Shown: positions 47,400-60,084, counted from the stretch's first letter. The stretch: DNA of 64,000 nucleotides from Rosa chinensis (GCF_002994745.2 NC_037092.1:13879501-13943500), one strand, 5' to 3'. Notes: generated by a model from the sequence alone, not told the origin. Program-made: numbers and translations.

Positions 47400-48908
47400 A
47401 ATTCAAGGAGGGAACAGTGGCAGTTTTGTAATGAGGGACTACAGGAAAGGGAACTGGACAGTGGGGGAGACAATGGTTCTGATTGAGGCAAAGAAGATGG
47501 ATGAGGAGAGAAGAATAATGAAGAGAAGTGGTAGTGGTAGTGGGGATCATGGGGCTGATCAGACCCCCAGATCAATAAGCAAACCAGCTGAGCTGAGATG
47601 GAAATGGGTGGAAGACTATTGCTGGAAGAAAGGGTGCTTGAGAAGCCAAAACCAGTGCAATGACAAGTGGGACAATCTCATGAGGGACTACAAGAAAGTG
47701 AGGGAGTATGAGAAGAGAAGTGTAGGGGTGGGAGAGAATAAGGAGTTGGCATCTTACTGGAAGCTTGAGAAGAGTGAGAGGAAGGAGAGGAACTTGCCCA
47801 CAAATATGGTGCCTCAGATTTATGAGGCTTTGGTTGAGGTGGTGGAGAAGAGAGAGATGGGTAGAATTGTGGTCGGTGGTGGTGGTGCTTCTGTTTCTGG
47901 GTCCATTAGTCCCAACCCCAACATTGGATATGCGGTGGAGAGACCCATAATTAGTGGCATCCATCAGTCTACAGTGCTCTCTCCTCCTCCTGTGCTGCAA
48001 CAGCACCTGATCCAACCACAACCAATTTCAGCAATGCATCTTTTACCAGCACCATTGGCAGCTCAACCACCACCTCCTCTTCCATATTCTCAACCTATTC
48101 CCCCAGTAGGTACTCTCTCTCTGTACCTCTTGCAGACAATCCTTGCTTTTTTCATTTTCATTTATTATCAAGTGCATTTTTCATTTTTTTTCACAAACAC
48201 ATTAACAAACAATTTATATTGGCACTAATATAAAGGTTTTCTGTATTAATTTTAATCCCAATTTCTGCACTAGCAATGTACTTCCAGTGAAAAAGTAAAT
48301 GTATGAATCCATATTATTTCTGATCATATTGCTGAAAAAAGAAGGTGAATGCGGTAGTACTTGGATCTCTTTGAGTAGTAAATTTTTTTTTTTAAATTTT
48401 TTTTATTTTATGTTTTGGCTTGGTTGCATGGTAATAAATTAATAATGAACAAAATGATGTTGATGATCAGTTAGTATTGATTGGTTAATTTGGTGTTTCC
48501 TACTTTTTTGTGGAGACATGTGAAGGCTCAGATTCTGATACAAGTGAGCATTCAGACTCAACAGCCAAGAGGAGGAGGAGAGGAGGAGGAGCAAGTGGTG
48601 GAGGTGGAGATCAGCAGCAGGGGATCAGTACCAGTGGGACTGTGAGTGCAAGCACCTCAAGTGAATTGGGCACTGCTATTTCCAGAGGAGCTTCCATGAT
48701 TGCAGAAGCTCTTCAGGGCTGTGAGGAGAGTGAAGAGAGGAGGCACAGAGAGATTTTGAGTTTGCATGAGAGAAGGATTCAGATTGAAGAGTCTAAAACT
48801 GAGATCAACAGGCAAGGAATCAATGGCCTTGTTGATGCCATTAACAAACTTGCTAATTCCATCCATGCCTTGGCTTCCAACAGCAACCAATCTTCAGCTC
48901 CAAAGTGA
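47392..48908 (+). CDS. Trihelix (GT-type) transcription factor
   Basis: A nuclear DNA-binding protein of the plant trihelix family. Exon 1 is 47392-48109 and exon 2 is 48526-48908 (about 366 aa; donor ...GTAG|GTACTC, acceptor GTGAAG|GC, phase 1). An alternative pair, donor at 48106 (GTAGGT) and acceptor after 48515, also keeps frame and gives 368 aa. The MYB-like trihelix domain spans residues ~15-110: RKGNWTVGETMVLIEAKK, then ELRWKWVEDYCWKKGC, then NQCNDKWDNLMRDYKKV, carrying the expected tryptophans. A Pro/Gln-rich middle follows, then an acidic-basic SDSDTSEHSDS and KRRRRGGG segment, probably a nuclear localisation signal. The C-terminal helix (RRHREILSLHERRIQIEE) is typical of the SIP1/ASR3-like branch. 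The ATG at 47392 is chosen because the trihelix domain follows at the usual distance. Target genes cannot be told from sequence. Confidence 0.9.
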
Positions 48909-49029
48909 AGTGATCATCATGCATTATCATTATCATTATCATCATCTTAATTATTAATTACAATAATTTTCTATTTATATTTGAGATAAAATAGAGATCA
49001 GATCATCATCATCAGGGCATTTTATCAAT

Positions 49030-49057
49030 CCCCCCCCCCCCCCCCCCCCCCCCCCCC
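49030..49057. repeat. 28-bp poly-C homopolymer
   Basis: An uninterrupted C run about 120 bp after the trihelix stop codon, probably in its 3' UTR or just beyond. Confidence 0.9.
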
Positions 49058-50660
49058 ATTTGGTTGATTGTACATAATTTAATTACAAACCCATTAATTT
49101 GTTCTATTTATTTCTGTTGTTGTTCAAGTTTAAAGATTCCATTCACGTCAAAGAATTGACCTTGTCTTTGATTTCTCTGGGTTGAAGATCTGAAATATTT
49201 CATAAAAGATCTTGAGGCAGAAAAAAGATCTGTTCAGTTCAGCTGTTCAGGCCTCAGCTCTTGACTACACATACAAATTTTTTCAAAAAGCTAATTAGAT
49301 TCTGTAAAATATAGTGTAGATGAAAAAAGCAAGTTAAAAAATGACAAGACAGAGGCACTTGTATAATATGAATCTCCAAAGTGGGGGATAGAGTTGTTGA
49401 TGTATCATTTATGAGGGTACAGAAATATTGCTGAGTACTGAGCAGTACCTGCAAAAACTGCAGGGACACAAGTGCTTCCCCAAAAGACTGGTCAAAGGGA
49501 GACCAGTCAATGATCAAGAGAGGCTGGATTGGATGGATGCCATTGTGTACAATTAATTACCAGAATGCCATCATCATCTTTGTTTGGTATTATTGTGTCA
49601 TTGATTTTGGACTCTCTTGCTCTGTGACAAAAGTTGGTGTTTCTGGTCCGACTGTGAGAGGACTGAGGAGGGAGGAGGAAGGAGGACAGGGAGAGAGGGA
49701 GAGAGTGGTCATTATTGGCTAATTGGGGGTAGCCCCTCTGACAAAGGGCGGGGTGGACTAACGCTTTTGCCTTTTTTCCCTTTGGAGAAGAGCATCACAG
49801 GGAGAGCCTGGAGATGTATAATGGCCTAATGGTGTTTTCAGCCTTTTGCCTCCTTTCATATGAAAACAGTGGCATTACCTTTTGCTTCTTTTATGATTAA
49901 ACTACTCTTCCACTTTTTTTTTTTTTTCAGCTCAGTGCTCATTGTTCCTTCCCAACATAGAACATGGGGTTGAAGATCAATTACTTTTTTATTTGTTTAG
50001 TTAGCGGCAAATCCAAAAGTTAAGAGTTGTGATTTGTAGGAAAGATGGAGTAGCTGAATAAAGAAGAAGCATAGAGCCATAGGGTGTTACAAAAGAACTT
50101 TATTCTCTTTTGGTGTAATTACACACATCAACAGCAGTAATCTACACTTTGATCAGCTACCATCTAGCACTAGCTTGCAGAGAAATTGAAAAGTATCCAA
50201 AGCTTTGAACTATCATCAGGGCCGGGACTTTGATAAGAGAATGCAACGGAGATATAGAAAAGAGCAAAGCATATGAAACTTGAAGTTGGGAAATTACCTC
50301 CATTGCCACCCCCACCAATGCATCTGAACATCCATGCTTAGAGCGTTCAAATCATCGATGAATTTATGCAGAGTCCACCTGCAATGCAGAAGTTCATGCT
50401 TGTAGGCAAAAAGGCCATTTATAATCTTGTGATGCAATATCAGACCCTATAACTCAAAAATCAAAATGCAATCTTTGGATTAAGAAACCTCAGCTACCCG
50501 CATATCACGGCATATGATAACAGCAACATCACACGGTTACCTTTTTCCTTCATCACTGTTCATAAATCTCTCATCTGACTTTTCTTTTGTTTCTTTTTCA
50601 GGTGGAATAGTCCTGTCTACTTTTGCCAGTCCTCCTCATTGCTCATTCCCAACAAAGTAT
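49058..50660. other. Intergenic region with one exon-like segment
   Basis: No full gene. On the minus strand a segment at about 50298-50380 is bounded by an acceptor (CTGCAG) and a donor (GAG|GTAATTTCC) and reads WTLHKFIDDLNALSMDV, then QMHWWGWQWR. It might be one exon of an unannotated transcript or a relic. Purine-rich GGGAGAGA stretches lie at about 49660-49710. Confidence 0.35.
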
Positions 50661-50722
50661 AGGGAAAATGATCATTTACCTAATTTTGAGATTAATTAAC
50701 TCCACTTACCCAAACACTCTAA

Positions 50723-51131
50723 TGGTGCGTTTGGATGAGAAAATTATAAAATCCGTAGAAATTTATAAATGATGGAATCTTTAATTCCATCAATCTAAAA
50801 TTCCATTAATTGCAATTTCTATTGTTTGGTTGCATCTATTTAGGATTTGAAATGTGTAATAAATTAAGAAAGTTTAAAACAAATAAAAAGATAAAATAGA
50901 AAAAAGTCTTGTTTTAGAAATAAAAATTGAATACTGCAAAGGAATTCGTAAATGACACCTATTTTGGTGGAAATTAAAGTGAGGAATTTAAATAGCGAAT
51001 TCCTTCTTTTTTTTCACAGAGAAATTTAAAATTTCAAATATAATGCCAAACGAGGGAATTGGTTTTTAGGAATTATGAAATCCTCACTTTCAATTAAATT
51101 CCATCATTTTTTCCCTCATCCAAACACACTC
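50723..51131. mobile_element. PIF/Harbinger-like (Tourist-type) MITE
   Basis: 409 bp flanked by TAA on both sides (50720-50722 and 51132-51134). Inverted ends GGTGCGTTTGGATGAG and AGTGTGTTTGGATGAG. It is inserted within the CAATAA-family element. Confidence 0.65.
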
Positions 51132-51330
51132 TAAGAGATTGCCCATTTACCTAAACACTCTAAGAGATCATTTCCCTAATACCCAATTAAGTATTTTTTT
51201 TATTCCTTTTTATTTATTGTTGGGACAATTTTGCCCTCTTCTTCTTTGTCACTTAGAGAGACAAGTCATTGGAAACCTTGCTAGACTCCGGTGACCAGTG
51301 GCCTGCCGTGGACTCCGGTGACGGACTCTG

Positions 51331-52910
51331 GTGACCGGTGATGGGACTCCAGCGACGGGTGATTGGAATCCGGCTACCGGACTGATGACTGGATTCCGGC
51401 GTCTGAATTTATTGCCCCCTAATAATACCTAATAAAATAATTATTGCCCCCCAATAATCATTTTATTACTTCCCAATAATCATATTATTGCCTCCCAATA
51501 CCCTTTTTATTGCCTCCCAATAATCATATTATTGCCTCTTAATAATCATATTATTGCCCCCAATAATCATATTATTACCCTCAAGTGAATTGCATAAACT
51601 CCCAAAACCAAAATGAATACACTACAGACACAATTGATCAATTTATATGTTCAATTGTACGAGTAATTTTTTTTTCTTTTCCTTCCTCATTCTCGGAGCT
51701 CACAGTACACCAAAAAAAAAAAAAAGTGCTCTGGGCACCCACCGGAGTGTGAGGCCAGCTGGTTTTTTCGCCGGTGCTTCCCCAGCGGCGGTTTGGAGGT
51801 TGTGACAGGATTGGGCGGCGGAAGATGAGACCGGTTGGGTTGGAGAACTAGTCGGTGATTGGCTTATCTCAGGCCGGGAAACTGGGGTAGGGTCGTGTTC
51901 GTCTTTCTCGGTTGGAAGGAGTGGTCGAGGGGTGGTTGTGTAAGGGGAGCGGAATCGAATCGGGCGGGGAGCGGAATCGAATCGGGCTGGGATCGGAGTC
52001 GGATCCTTGTTGGGCCTGAGTTGTGGCAATGGTCGTTGGATCAGTGGTTTGGTGACGGCGGCGCTCGGAGGTTCAATAAAGATCCAGATACAGTGCTTCG
52101 ATCTTGGGGCTGGCTTGGGGTGGGACCCATGACGGTTGAGATCGTCTCTGATGGTGACCGGTGATGGGACTCCAGCGACGGGTGATTGGAATCCGGCTAC
52201 CGGACTGATGACTGGATTCCGGCGTCTGAATTTATTGCCCCCTAATAATACTTAATAATCATATTATTGCTTCCCAATAATCATATTATTGCCTCCCAAT
52301 ACCCTTTTTATTGCCTCCCAATAATCATATTATTGCCCCCAATAATCATATTATTACCCTCAAGTGAATTGCATAAACTCCCAAAACCAAAATGAATACA
52401 CTACAGACACAATTGATCAATTTATATGTTCAATTGTACGAGTAATTTTTTTTCTTTTCCTTCCTCATTCTCGGAGCTCACAGTACACCCAAAAAAAAAA
52501 AGTGCTCTGGGCACCCACCGGAGTGTGAGGCCAGCTGGTTTTTTCGCCGGTGCTTCCCCAGCGGCGGTTTGGAGGTTGTGACAGGATTGGGCGGCGGAAG
52601 ATGAGACCGGTTGGGTTGGAGAACTAGCCGGTGATTGGCTTATCTCATGCCGGGAGACTGGGGTAGGGTCGTGTTCGTCTTTCTCGGTTGGAAGGAGTGG
52701 TCGAGGGGTGGTTGTGTAAGGGGAGCGGAATCGAATCGGGCTGGGATCGGAGTCGGATCCTAGTTGGGCTTGAGTTGTGGCAATGGTCGTTGGATCAGTG
52801 GTTTGGTGACGGCGGCGCTCGGAGGTTCAATAAAGATCCAGATACAGTGCTTCGATCTTGGGGCTGGCTTGGGGTGGGACCCATGACGGTTGAGATCGTC
52901 TCTGATGGCG
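51331..52910. repeat. 0.8-kb tandem duplication in the CAATAA element
   Basis: The unit at 51331-52153 is repeated at 52154-52910. Unit 2 has lost some of the AATAATC array and one small repeat; otherwise the units are nearly identical, so the event is recent. Confidence 0.9.
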
Positions 52911-53060
52911 GTGGAGATTTGATGGAGGAGAGGGCCCGAAGCCTGTGGTGGGGCGCCGGAGCTGCCATGGCAGAGATAGAGAGAGAGGACCATGCAGATT
53001 GGAGGGATAAGAGAGAAAGAGAGAGTCTGAGAGAGTGAGAGAGAGAGATATGAGTGTAAT

Positions 53061-53698
53061 TTAAAAATTAAAATGAGGGCAATACTGTCAATAAGAGCAA
53101 ATGCACCGGCTGTTTGATTGGGTGACCAATCAGTGGAAATGAGGAAAAGAAAGAATGTAGCGGCAATTAATCAGTCGACCAATTCGTGGGTCCCAGCAAG
53201 TCGGGCAATCAGCTGACCGAGAATTAGCAACTCAATTGCCTGACCTAAGTTGTGGCTCCCACACTCATGTGGGTTTCTACCTAGGGCCAGATCTCTTTGA
53301 TATTAATTCAAAGGCCTCTATTGGATTGACAAAGTCAATTTATTTATTTTAAAGTCCAAATAGTATATTGACATTAAAATTGCCTTTTATTGGTGCATTT
53401 ACAAAGTGAAGGCAATTGCTAATTTTGGGTGAATAGTGAATTAGCAAATCCCAATTTAGTAGGCAAATAAGCAATTGCCCTCAGTACATGAGGGCATTTT
53501 CTCTAAGTGTTAGATTGGGTAAATGAGGTTAAAAAACTCTTAGTGAAGTAAGTTGACAATTTTTAAGCTGAAATTTGGTAAGTGGTCACGGCCCCCAAAG
53601 AATATAAGTTTTAAAGTCGCTTACTGAACTTTTCCATTACCAAGTTCTATATATAGAGTTTTATGTGCTTAATGGTGGAGTTTAGAAAATTCTGAAAC
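53061..53698. other. Intergenic repeat-rich DNA
   Basis: Contains phrases such as GAGCAAATGCACCGGCTG and AGGCAATTGCTAATTTTGGG that look like decayed transposon sequence. No gene; boundaries not found. Confidence 0.35.
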
Positions 53699-53984
53699 TT
53701 AGGGGGGTGTATTCAATCTAGATTTTAAATGATTCTGTCTGATTTTTTATAATCCGTGGATTCTATAGAATCTACGGATTGTTTTAATTCCATATGGATT
53801 TGGACAGATTCTAAAGTATTGTAATAGCAAGATTTGTTTGGATTTTAATAACTCCATGGATTGTCCTAATAACAATAATAGAATAAAGACCAAAATAAAA
53901 TAATACAATGAAAATAATTTTGGACAAAAAATAATAGAATACTTATTATAACTTCAAAGAAAAACGAGTTTTATAAAAACAAAT

Positions 53985-54680
53985 TGTGCATGTCAAAATA
54001 CATTACCAAAAGCACAAAAAGTATGCTCTCTCTTATGAAAATTGCAAACAGAATAGGTTCCTGATTAACTAAATCCATTTGGGATCTCAACCATTTCAGC
54101 TGAAGTCTTTTGATTGCATGTCCATCCAAGAGTATTTCTCCTTCAACCTGGTTCATAAAATTTTTCAATCACTGAAATCATTGTCAACTTGCCAAAGCCA
54201 CTTCCCCCACAAAAAGTATGCTCTCTCTTATGAAAATTGCAAGCAGAATAGGTTCCTGATTAACTAAATCCATTTGGGATCTCAACCATTTCAGCTGAAG
54301 TCTTTTGATTGCATGTCCATCCAAGAGTATTTCACCTTCAACCTGGTTCATAAAATTTTTCAATCACTGAAATCATTGTCAACTTGCCAAAGCCACTTCC
54401 CCCAACTAGACCTACACTCTTACCAGCCGAAATGTTAAGATTCAAGCCTTGTAAGAGTTGGCTGTCAGGTCTTGATGGATAACTGAAGTATATGTCTTGG
54501 AACTCTATTTCTCCTCTCACATGTGGCAAAGCCATCCCTTTTCTGTCTTCGGTTTCAATACTACATGGTCAATCATTTCAAGAATTTGTGATGTAGTTGC
54601 TAATGCCTCTGTGATGGCAGTTAAATTTGAAAGTGCACTTGAAATACTCCTGCAATTGCAAAGCTACAGTATGAGTCCAA
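53985..54680 (-). pseudogene. ABCB (MDR/PGP-type) transporter fragment
   Basis: On the minus strand: SNLTAITEALATTSQI and LEMIDHV from the linker before a nucleotide-binding domain. After a frameshift come [20 protein letters not shown], a Walker A-like GGSGFGKLT with altered residues (GKST is usual), and VIEKFYEP. The continuation [20 protein letters not shown] and [14 protein letters not shown] is typical of plant ABCB exporters; this last part is present twice by a ~190-bp tandem duplication (54015-54207 and 54208-54404). No transmembrane domain is present. It is a captured, dead fragment. Confidence 0.85.
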
Positions 54681-55700
54681 GTTTGAAGGCAAGTAAAGAA
54701 ACAGTAAACAAGGATCAGTGTTTTGGAAAGCAACTCACAACATTGAAACCGGCTATAAACATGGGCATGTCAATTTATTTAGTTTCAAATTAGAGTGCCT
54801 AATCCTCTTACAGATTTATATAATAAACATGCTAGGACTTTTATCATATGCAATCTTTCATAAAGTCCTTATGAGAACTAAACTCTGGCCTCTATGTAAA
54901 TGCCTTGCCAGATCTATGGTATGTTATGAATTTGTTATGATGTTGTAGAAGAAAAAGAGAAAAGAAAAACATGGTATGATATAATGTCAGACTAACAATC
55001 TAATCTACATATTGCATTTTCAAATAAGAAAATGCGATCAATAATTTAGAGTCAGTTTGACAACATCACATGCACCAACCTCGTTTCTAAATTGTGCATG
55101 TGGCATTCTCAATCTTTCATGACTATATGATACACATACATTACATTGACGTGCCTCAAAATATATAATACACACCAAAAACGAGCCCACCAAAATCAGC
55201 ATACCAACCACTACAAATCAACCTGAGCTAGCACAATCAAAGGCGAACCCCCTTTATTAGATGAATGCGGGATCAGTTGAAAAATGAAATTTCATTCTAA
55301 ACACTGCTTGGTTTTATATTCACTTTCCTATATAACTAGTTCTTGGTTCTTGGTTCTTATGAACAACTAAAAACAGAGAGCTAACGACTTGGTCGGGAAG
55401 AAAGGTTTACTCAATCCAAGGCATAACTGAATGAATTGTAATTTCAGTGAAGAACAAGATTCATGTAATCAAAACCTGGATTGTAGATGATAAACCCCAA
55501 AAACAGAAAATACAGAGAGAAATTCAGAGGATAAAAAATGAATAGACAATTTTGGTTATACAAAATGAAAATTACCTTGGTTAGTAGAGAATAGAAAGGT
55601 TGAGGTCGGATTAGAGGTCTAGGTCAGTTCGTCTTCTGCTGTTTGAGGTCTTCAGAATGAATGAGAGAAAGAAAAAAAGGAAAACATCAAAATCTCACCT
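54681..55700. other. Interior of the PIF/Harbinger-like element
   Basis: AT-rich, non-coding. No transposase or DNA-binding motif is recognisable. Confidence 0.4.
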
Positions 55701-55960
55701 CTGGAGGCTGGATTTCCGATAGGGTTTGGTATTTATACCAAGCACCCTAGAATCCTACAGAATCAAGCATCTAATAAACTCCTTGAAAATCATTGGGTTT
55801 TTGAATACCACCAGATTTTAAAGGAATTGTTAAAATCTTAATTGAATACCACAAGATTCTAAAGGATTTTTGAAAATCTTAATTGAATACCATAAGATTT
55901 TAAAGGATTTTTAAAATACAAAACAATCCTATAGACTCCTAATTAAATACACCCCCCTTA

Positions 55961-56781
55961 GTAGTAGTTTCTTTCAAACAATATCTTTATTGCATGTCAA
56001 ACTAGGGAATATCTAAATATCATTGTTTCTGGAAATAAGCTTGATCAGGTGCAAACATGTCTGCATTCGGCCATTCACAAACAAAGGAGAAAAATACACA
56101 CACACACACACACACACCAACCATTAACTTACCTGTAGTAGATCCGAAAAAGTCCATCATACAAGTTAGTCGAAACTTGCACCCAAACCTTTTCGTTTTG
56201 TTTTGTTGTCGTTACTGTAGTCTTTTTAAAGCAATTTGTCGAACACAATTACAAAAAAAAAAAAAAAAAATTGAAACCGTTCGATCGACTTCGAAGCTGG
56301 CACGGGGGCACCATTGAATCTGCTAGTGCGGTATAAACCGTAGTGGCGTTCTAAACTCGACTGCAGTTTTGACCACCATTAAAGTTTCATCCCTCAACCG
56401 AACATCTACAAGAATAGTAAATTGGACTCTTACATTGCGCCCAAGACTACCGTCAAAGCCCATCCCACAAGTCCACAATGATGGGCGGCCACCAGACCAG
56501 GCCCGTCCAAGAATAATACTTCGGCTTTTATAAACGCGGAAAACTTAGGAATATAATTTAGAGACACCAAACAGAAAAGAATACAAAACAATCATCGCTT
56601 CTCAGTTTTCACATTTAACAGAGAGAAACAAGAGAGAGAGAAAGAAAAAGAGTTTGTTGGTACTACTCGGTCTTTAGGATCCTTCCTTGTTCGCCTTTTT
56701 GCTTCAGCTCTCATCTAACCTTCTTTTCGTCAACGTTTTCAATTCCGATCAATTCTTCTGATCGTTGCATCGATTACTCTC
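55961..56781 (+). promoter_or_regulatory. Promoter and 5' UTR of the RABF2 gene
   Basis: A (CA)n lies at about 56096-56116. A TATA-like TTTATAAAC lies near 56527, about 255 bp before the ATG. A GA-rich leader (56620-56650) precedes the coding start. No gene here. Confidence 0.45.
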
Positions 56782-59700
56782 ATGGCCACCACCGGGAACA
56801 AGAACATCAATGCCAAATTGGTCCGCCCCCAAAACCCCTTTTTTTTTTAGCTTGCTTTGTTTTCAATTTTGCGATTCTGATTGGTCCGATTGTGGGTTTG
56901 TGGTCAAGTTTTGATTTTGATCGGTCTGGTCTGTAATTCGATGAGAATTCTGATCTGGGTTTGGTTTAGATCATCGATTAGTGTCGTTATCTGATACGGG
57001 TCTGATTTGGTTCTGAGTTTTGTTCTTTTATGGTTTTGGTTGATGATCTAGCTTAGCATCGTAAGGGTTTAAAACCCTGAAAATATGAGTCTGATTGTAA
57101 TTGTGGGTCTTTGGATAAGGACCTTGTTTGGGATTGTTGATCAACTGTGGGTTTGGGTTTCTGGGATTTGATGTGAGGTTGATAGTTGATGCTTATCGGA
57201 AAGTTGATTGTGTTTCGTAGCTGTTTAACCAAAGTCTTGTTCTGTGTTGTTGTTATCGTGGACTGTCTGTGATGTTGTGTACCCCCAAGGTATCTGAGAA
57301 TAATAAACAAGTATTATAATGGCTTTGTTTGTATGTTCCGGAAATGTGGGCTAATGTTTGCTTGGAAGTTGTTTCGTTGTTATATCGTCTCTCTAATATG
57401 TAGTCAAATCTAGTTCTATGTTAGGTGTGTAAACCCTCTACTTGTTTAGTTTAATGTTTTCTTCGTTTCTGAAAGTTGCATTTTGTGATCGTTGGAGGGA
57501 TGTTTGATATTGTGCTGCAGGTGCTTCTTGGGGATGTTGGAGCTGGAAAGTCTAGTCTAGTGTTGCGCTTTGTTAAAGGACAGTTCATTGAATTTCAGGT
57601 TGGTTGGTCTACGATAAACTTTTGAGATTTTTATAACTTCTTTTTGTTCCTGGATATTGATTTTTATTGTATGATACTGTAGGAATCCACAATTGGTGCT
57701 GCCTTCTTCTCGCAAACATTGGCTGTAAATGACGCAACTGTAAAATTTGAGATTTGGGATACAGCAGGTCAAGAGAGGTACCATAGTTTGGCGCCAATGT
57801 ATTATAGAGGAGCTGCTGCTGCAATAATTGTGTATGATTTAACTAACCAAGTGAGTCCATTTATCCACATTCTTTAAGTTCTAGATGTATCTAAACTTTA
57901 TCGTTTGGTGATGGTGAAGTTGAGGGTGAGGCATTTGACCTTTTTGAGAAAGCAGAGTGATCCTTGAGGTCTGAGGCTAAAGCTGCTACCTTCCTCACTA
58001 GGGTATTTGCATTCAAATAGACCTCTTCTATCTGTCATACTCGTTAGTGTAGATTACAGCACCAAAACCTATTTTAAAGATCAAGTTAATGAATTTGCAC
58101 TACAATCTGCAATTACATTAGTTAATTCTAAATCTTTGACATTTTGAATAGCTGGCCTTATGTTTTCTGTCTTGGCTTTCGTTTAATATAGTAAAAAGGA
58201 TTTTAGTTTTCCCCTAGTTCTGAAAAATAAAAGTTAAAACAACGAAAATATTGTAGTCCTCCCGAGCTGAAAATTGTTTCTGTGTAACTAAGTATCATTT
58301 GAAATTTTCTTTTTCTGTTTCATATGTTGAATATAGGGAAAGTGGAAAGGTCTATGTTCTGCTAGTTGATTACACCTTAAACAGAAATTCAACTTTATTT
58401 CTTCTCTTGTAGGCCTCATTTGAGCGAGCAAAAAAATGGGTGCTAGAACTGAAATCACAAGGTATTGCTCACACTTTCTTGCTGGCTAAACTCACTCAGT
58501 CCTTGGCTGCTTTAAACAATCTTAGGCTATAACTTTAATTTCAGTTTTGTTTAGGTGGTGCACTCTGTATACTAACTTTTTATGCGAGTTTGCGTCTTTC
58601 AATATAGCTAATTCTATCTATTTGGGTCATTCTCTTATGACAAGGCAATCCAAATATGGTCATGGCTCTAGCTGGGAATAAAGCAGATCTGGTAGAGTCA
58701 AGGAAAGTGGCAGCAGAGGTAATTATCATTTTCTGTTTCTTTATCCTGCTTACTGGTTGAATTTTATACAGCTCTTGGTTGTTTGTGTTAAATTTTTGTG
58801 ATCTTGATTCTTCAAGAATAGAGCAATTTAATATAAAAAATAATTCTGTTCAGATGCTTAGTTTCATTCTTTGCATAGTAATGTTTGGACTCTAGTTTAC
58901 GGTCTCATTCTCATGGTAATTATGTCACTGCTCCTGTTCCTGTATCCACCCTTTACTCGCAACAAAAAAGGAAAAGAAAAAGTGAAATGACTAACTATTG
59001 CTTAAAATAGATAAATAAAATGATCAATTCCAAACTCATGTCATACTCGGAACCAGAGGTTATCATGCTTCTGTCCCTGCATGAACTCTGATTTTGCCAT
59101 GATCTTCTCCTTGTAATTGTGGCTTGAAGGAAAATTGTGTCTAGTGTGTGTTTTCTTTTATTTCCCTATCTAGGTCAGTTTTTGATTCTAGGATGTCTTG
59201 GCTCCTAGGATGAGATTGTGATTAAAATCTACAGAAAAAAATTGCTTGAACAATGGTTATGCTCATCAGCAACTGTTTAATTCTGTGGAATTTATGTGTC
59301 CAGTAAATAAAAAGGAAGCAAAAGAAAAAAAATGAGACTTCAATTACTATTTATTGAATGCCAATTGATTATGTTGTCTGCTTTTAAAAAGAGTTGATTG
59401 AAAATATAATGGACATATAGAAAAAGCTGGATAAACTTCCAGGCACAAGATGGTAAAAGACTTTGGTGATCTTTTTGAACTAATCTGATTGAAATTTAGA
59501 GTCTGTTTGTTATATGCTTTTCCAACTTGCATATTTTTTATATGAATGCTGTTGCTCTTGCAGGAGGCACAAGCATATGCCCAGGAGAATGGCCTTTTCT
59601 TCCTCGAAACCTCTGCCAAAACTGCAGACAATGTCAATGACATTTTCTATGAGATAGGTAACTTTTCCTTCAGGAGGAACCCTAAGCTTTTTGTTGCATG

Positions 59701-60084
59701 TTGAAGGAAAAGTTTGAAATGAATTTTAGTACAAAATAAGATACTTGGTCATTTAGTCAGGGATTTATTTTGAAATCATGTCTATAGGCCCTGATCCTGA
59801 AAAGAACGTTATTTTTTATTTTTAGTATTCAGAAGTACTCGAATTCAGTTTAGGGTTTAATTTTTTTAATTTTTAGAAGGCAATGCATATACCCGCAAAA
59901 GTGGCTTTACTCAAGTCTTTCTGCAGATTTGTTTTGAAATATTCAGTTATCTGATTAATGGTTTCTTTTTGTTTTCGGTACAGCAAAGAGATTGCCTCGA
60001 GTGCAGCCTGTGCAGAACCCTGCAGGAATGGTTCTGATGGATAGACCTTCTGAAAGGGTAGCAAGCTCATCTTGTTGCTCATAG
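56782..60084 (+). CDS. RABF2: Rab5-type small GTPase, RABF2 group
   Basis: An endosomal Rab GTPase (the RHA1/ARA7 group) acting in endocytic and vacuolar traffic. Exons: 56782-56820, 57521-57598, 57683-57850, 58413-58461, 58645-58718, 59564-59657, 59984-60084. They join in frame to 200 aa, the usual length for this group. Motifs: P-loop GDVGAGKSS, switch I with [11 protein letters not shown] (the Rab5-type form), [15 protein letters not shown] and ETSAKT. The C-terminus ...SSSCCS carries two cysteines for geranylgeranylation. It lacks the N-terminal myristoylation context of ARA6 (RABF1), so it belongs to RABF2. The donor of exon 1 (TTG|GTCCGC) is weak but fixed by frame and by the following acceptor. 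RABF2A versus RABF2B cannot be decided from this alone. Confidence 0.95.

Larger units (their letters stand above)
50661..53060. repeat. CAATAA-rich repeat element, copy 3 (inverted orientation)
   Basis: Reads in reverse as the family at 18.2 and 20.7 kb. It begins ACTTACCCAAACACTCTAA and CCCTAATACCCAATTAAG, then GTCACTTAGAGAGAC, then a CCGG-rich block. An array of ATTATTGCC(T/C)CCCAATAATC units (51404-51590) follows. A GC-rich interior is internally duplicated (51331-52910). It ends near a (GA)n at 53010-53050. No recognised protein; the 116-codon plus frame at 52688-53038 is Trp/Gly-rich and probably chance. Confidence 0.55.
53702..55957. mobile_element. PIF/Harbinger-like element carrying an ABCB fragment
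   Basis: 2,256 bp with terminal GGGGGGTGTATTCAATC and, read inversely, GGGGGGTGTATTTAATT. Flanked by TTA on both sides (53699-53701 and 55958-55960), the 3-bp duplication of PIF/Harbinger elements. Subterminal GATTTTAAA/TGAATACCA repeats occur near both ends. No transposase found. A broken ABC-transporter fragment lies inside. Confidence 0.7.

Noticed and set aside
47572..48021. 149-aa minus-strand open frame under the trihelix gene
   Set aside because: Complement of the Gly/Pro-rich trihelix exon; no independent signal.
51404..51590. Regularly spaced repeat array that might suggest CRISPR
   Set aside because: Units are about 25 bp with no unique spacers, in a plant transposon; simple AT-rich subterminal repeats.
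57053..57824. Minus-strand open frames inside the Rab gene
   Set aside because: Antisense shadows of RABF2 introns and exons.
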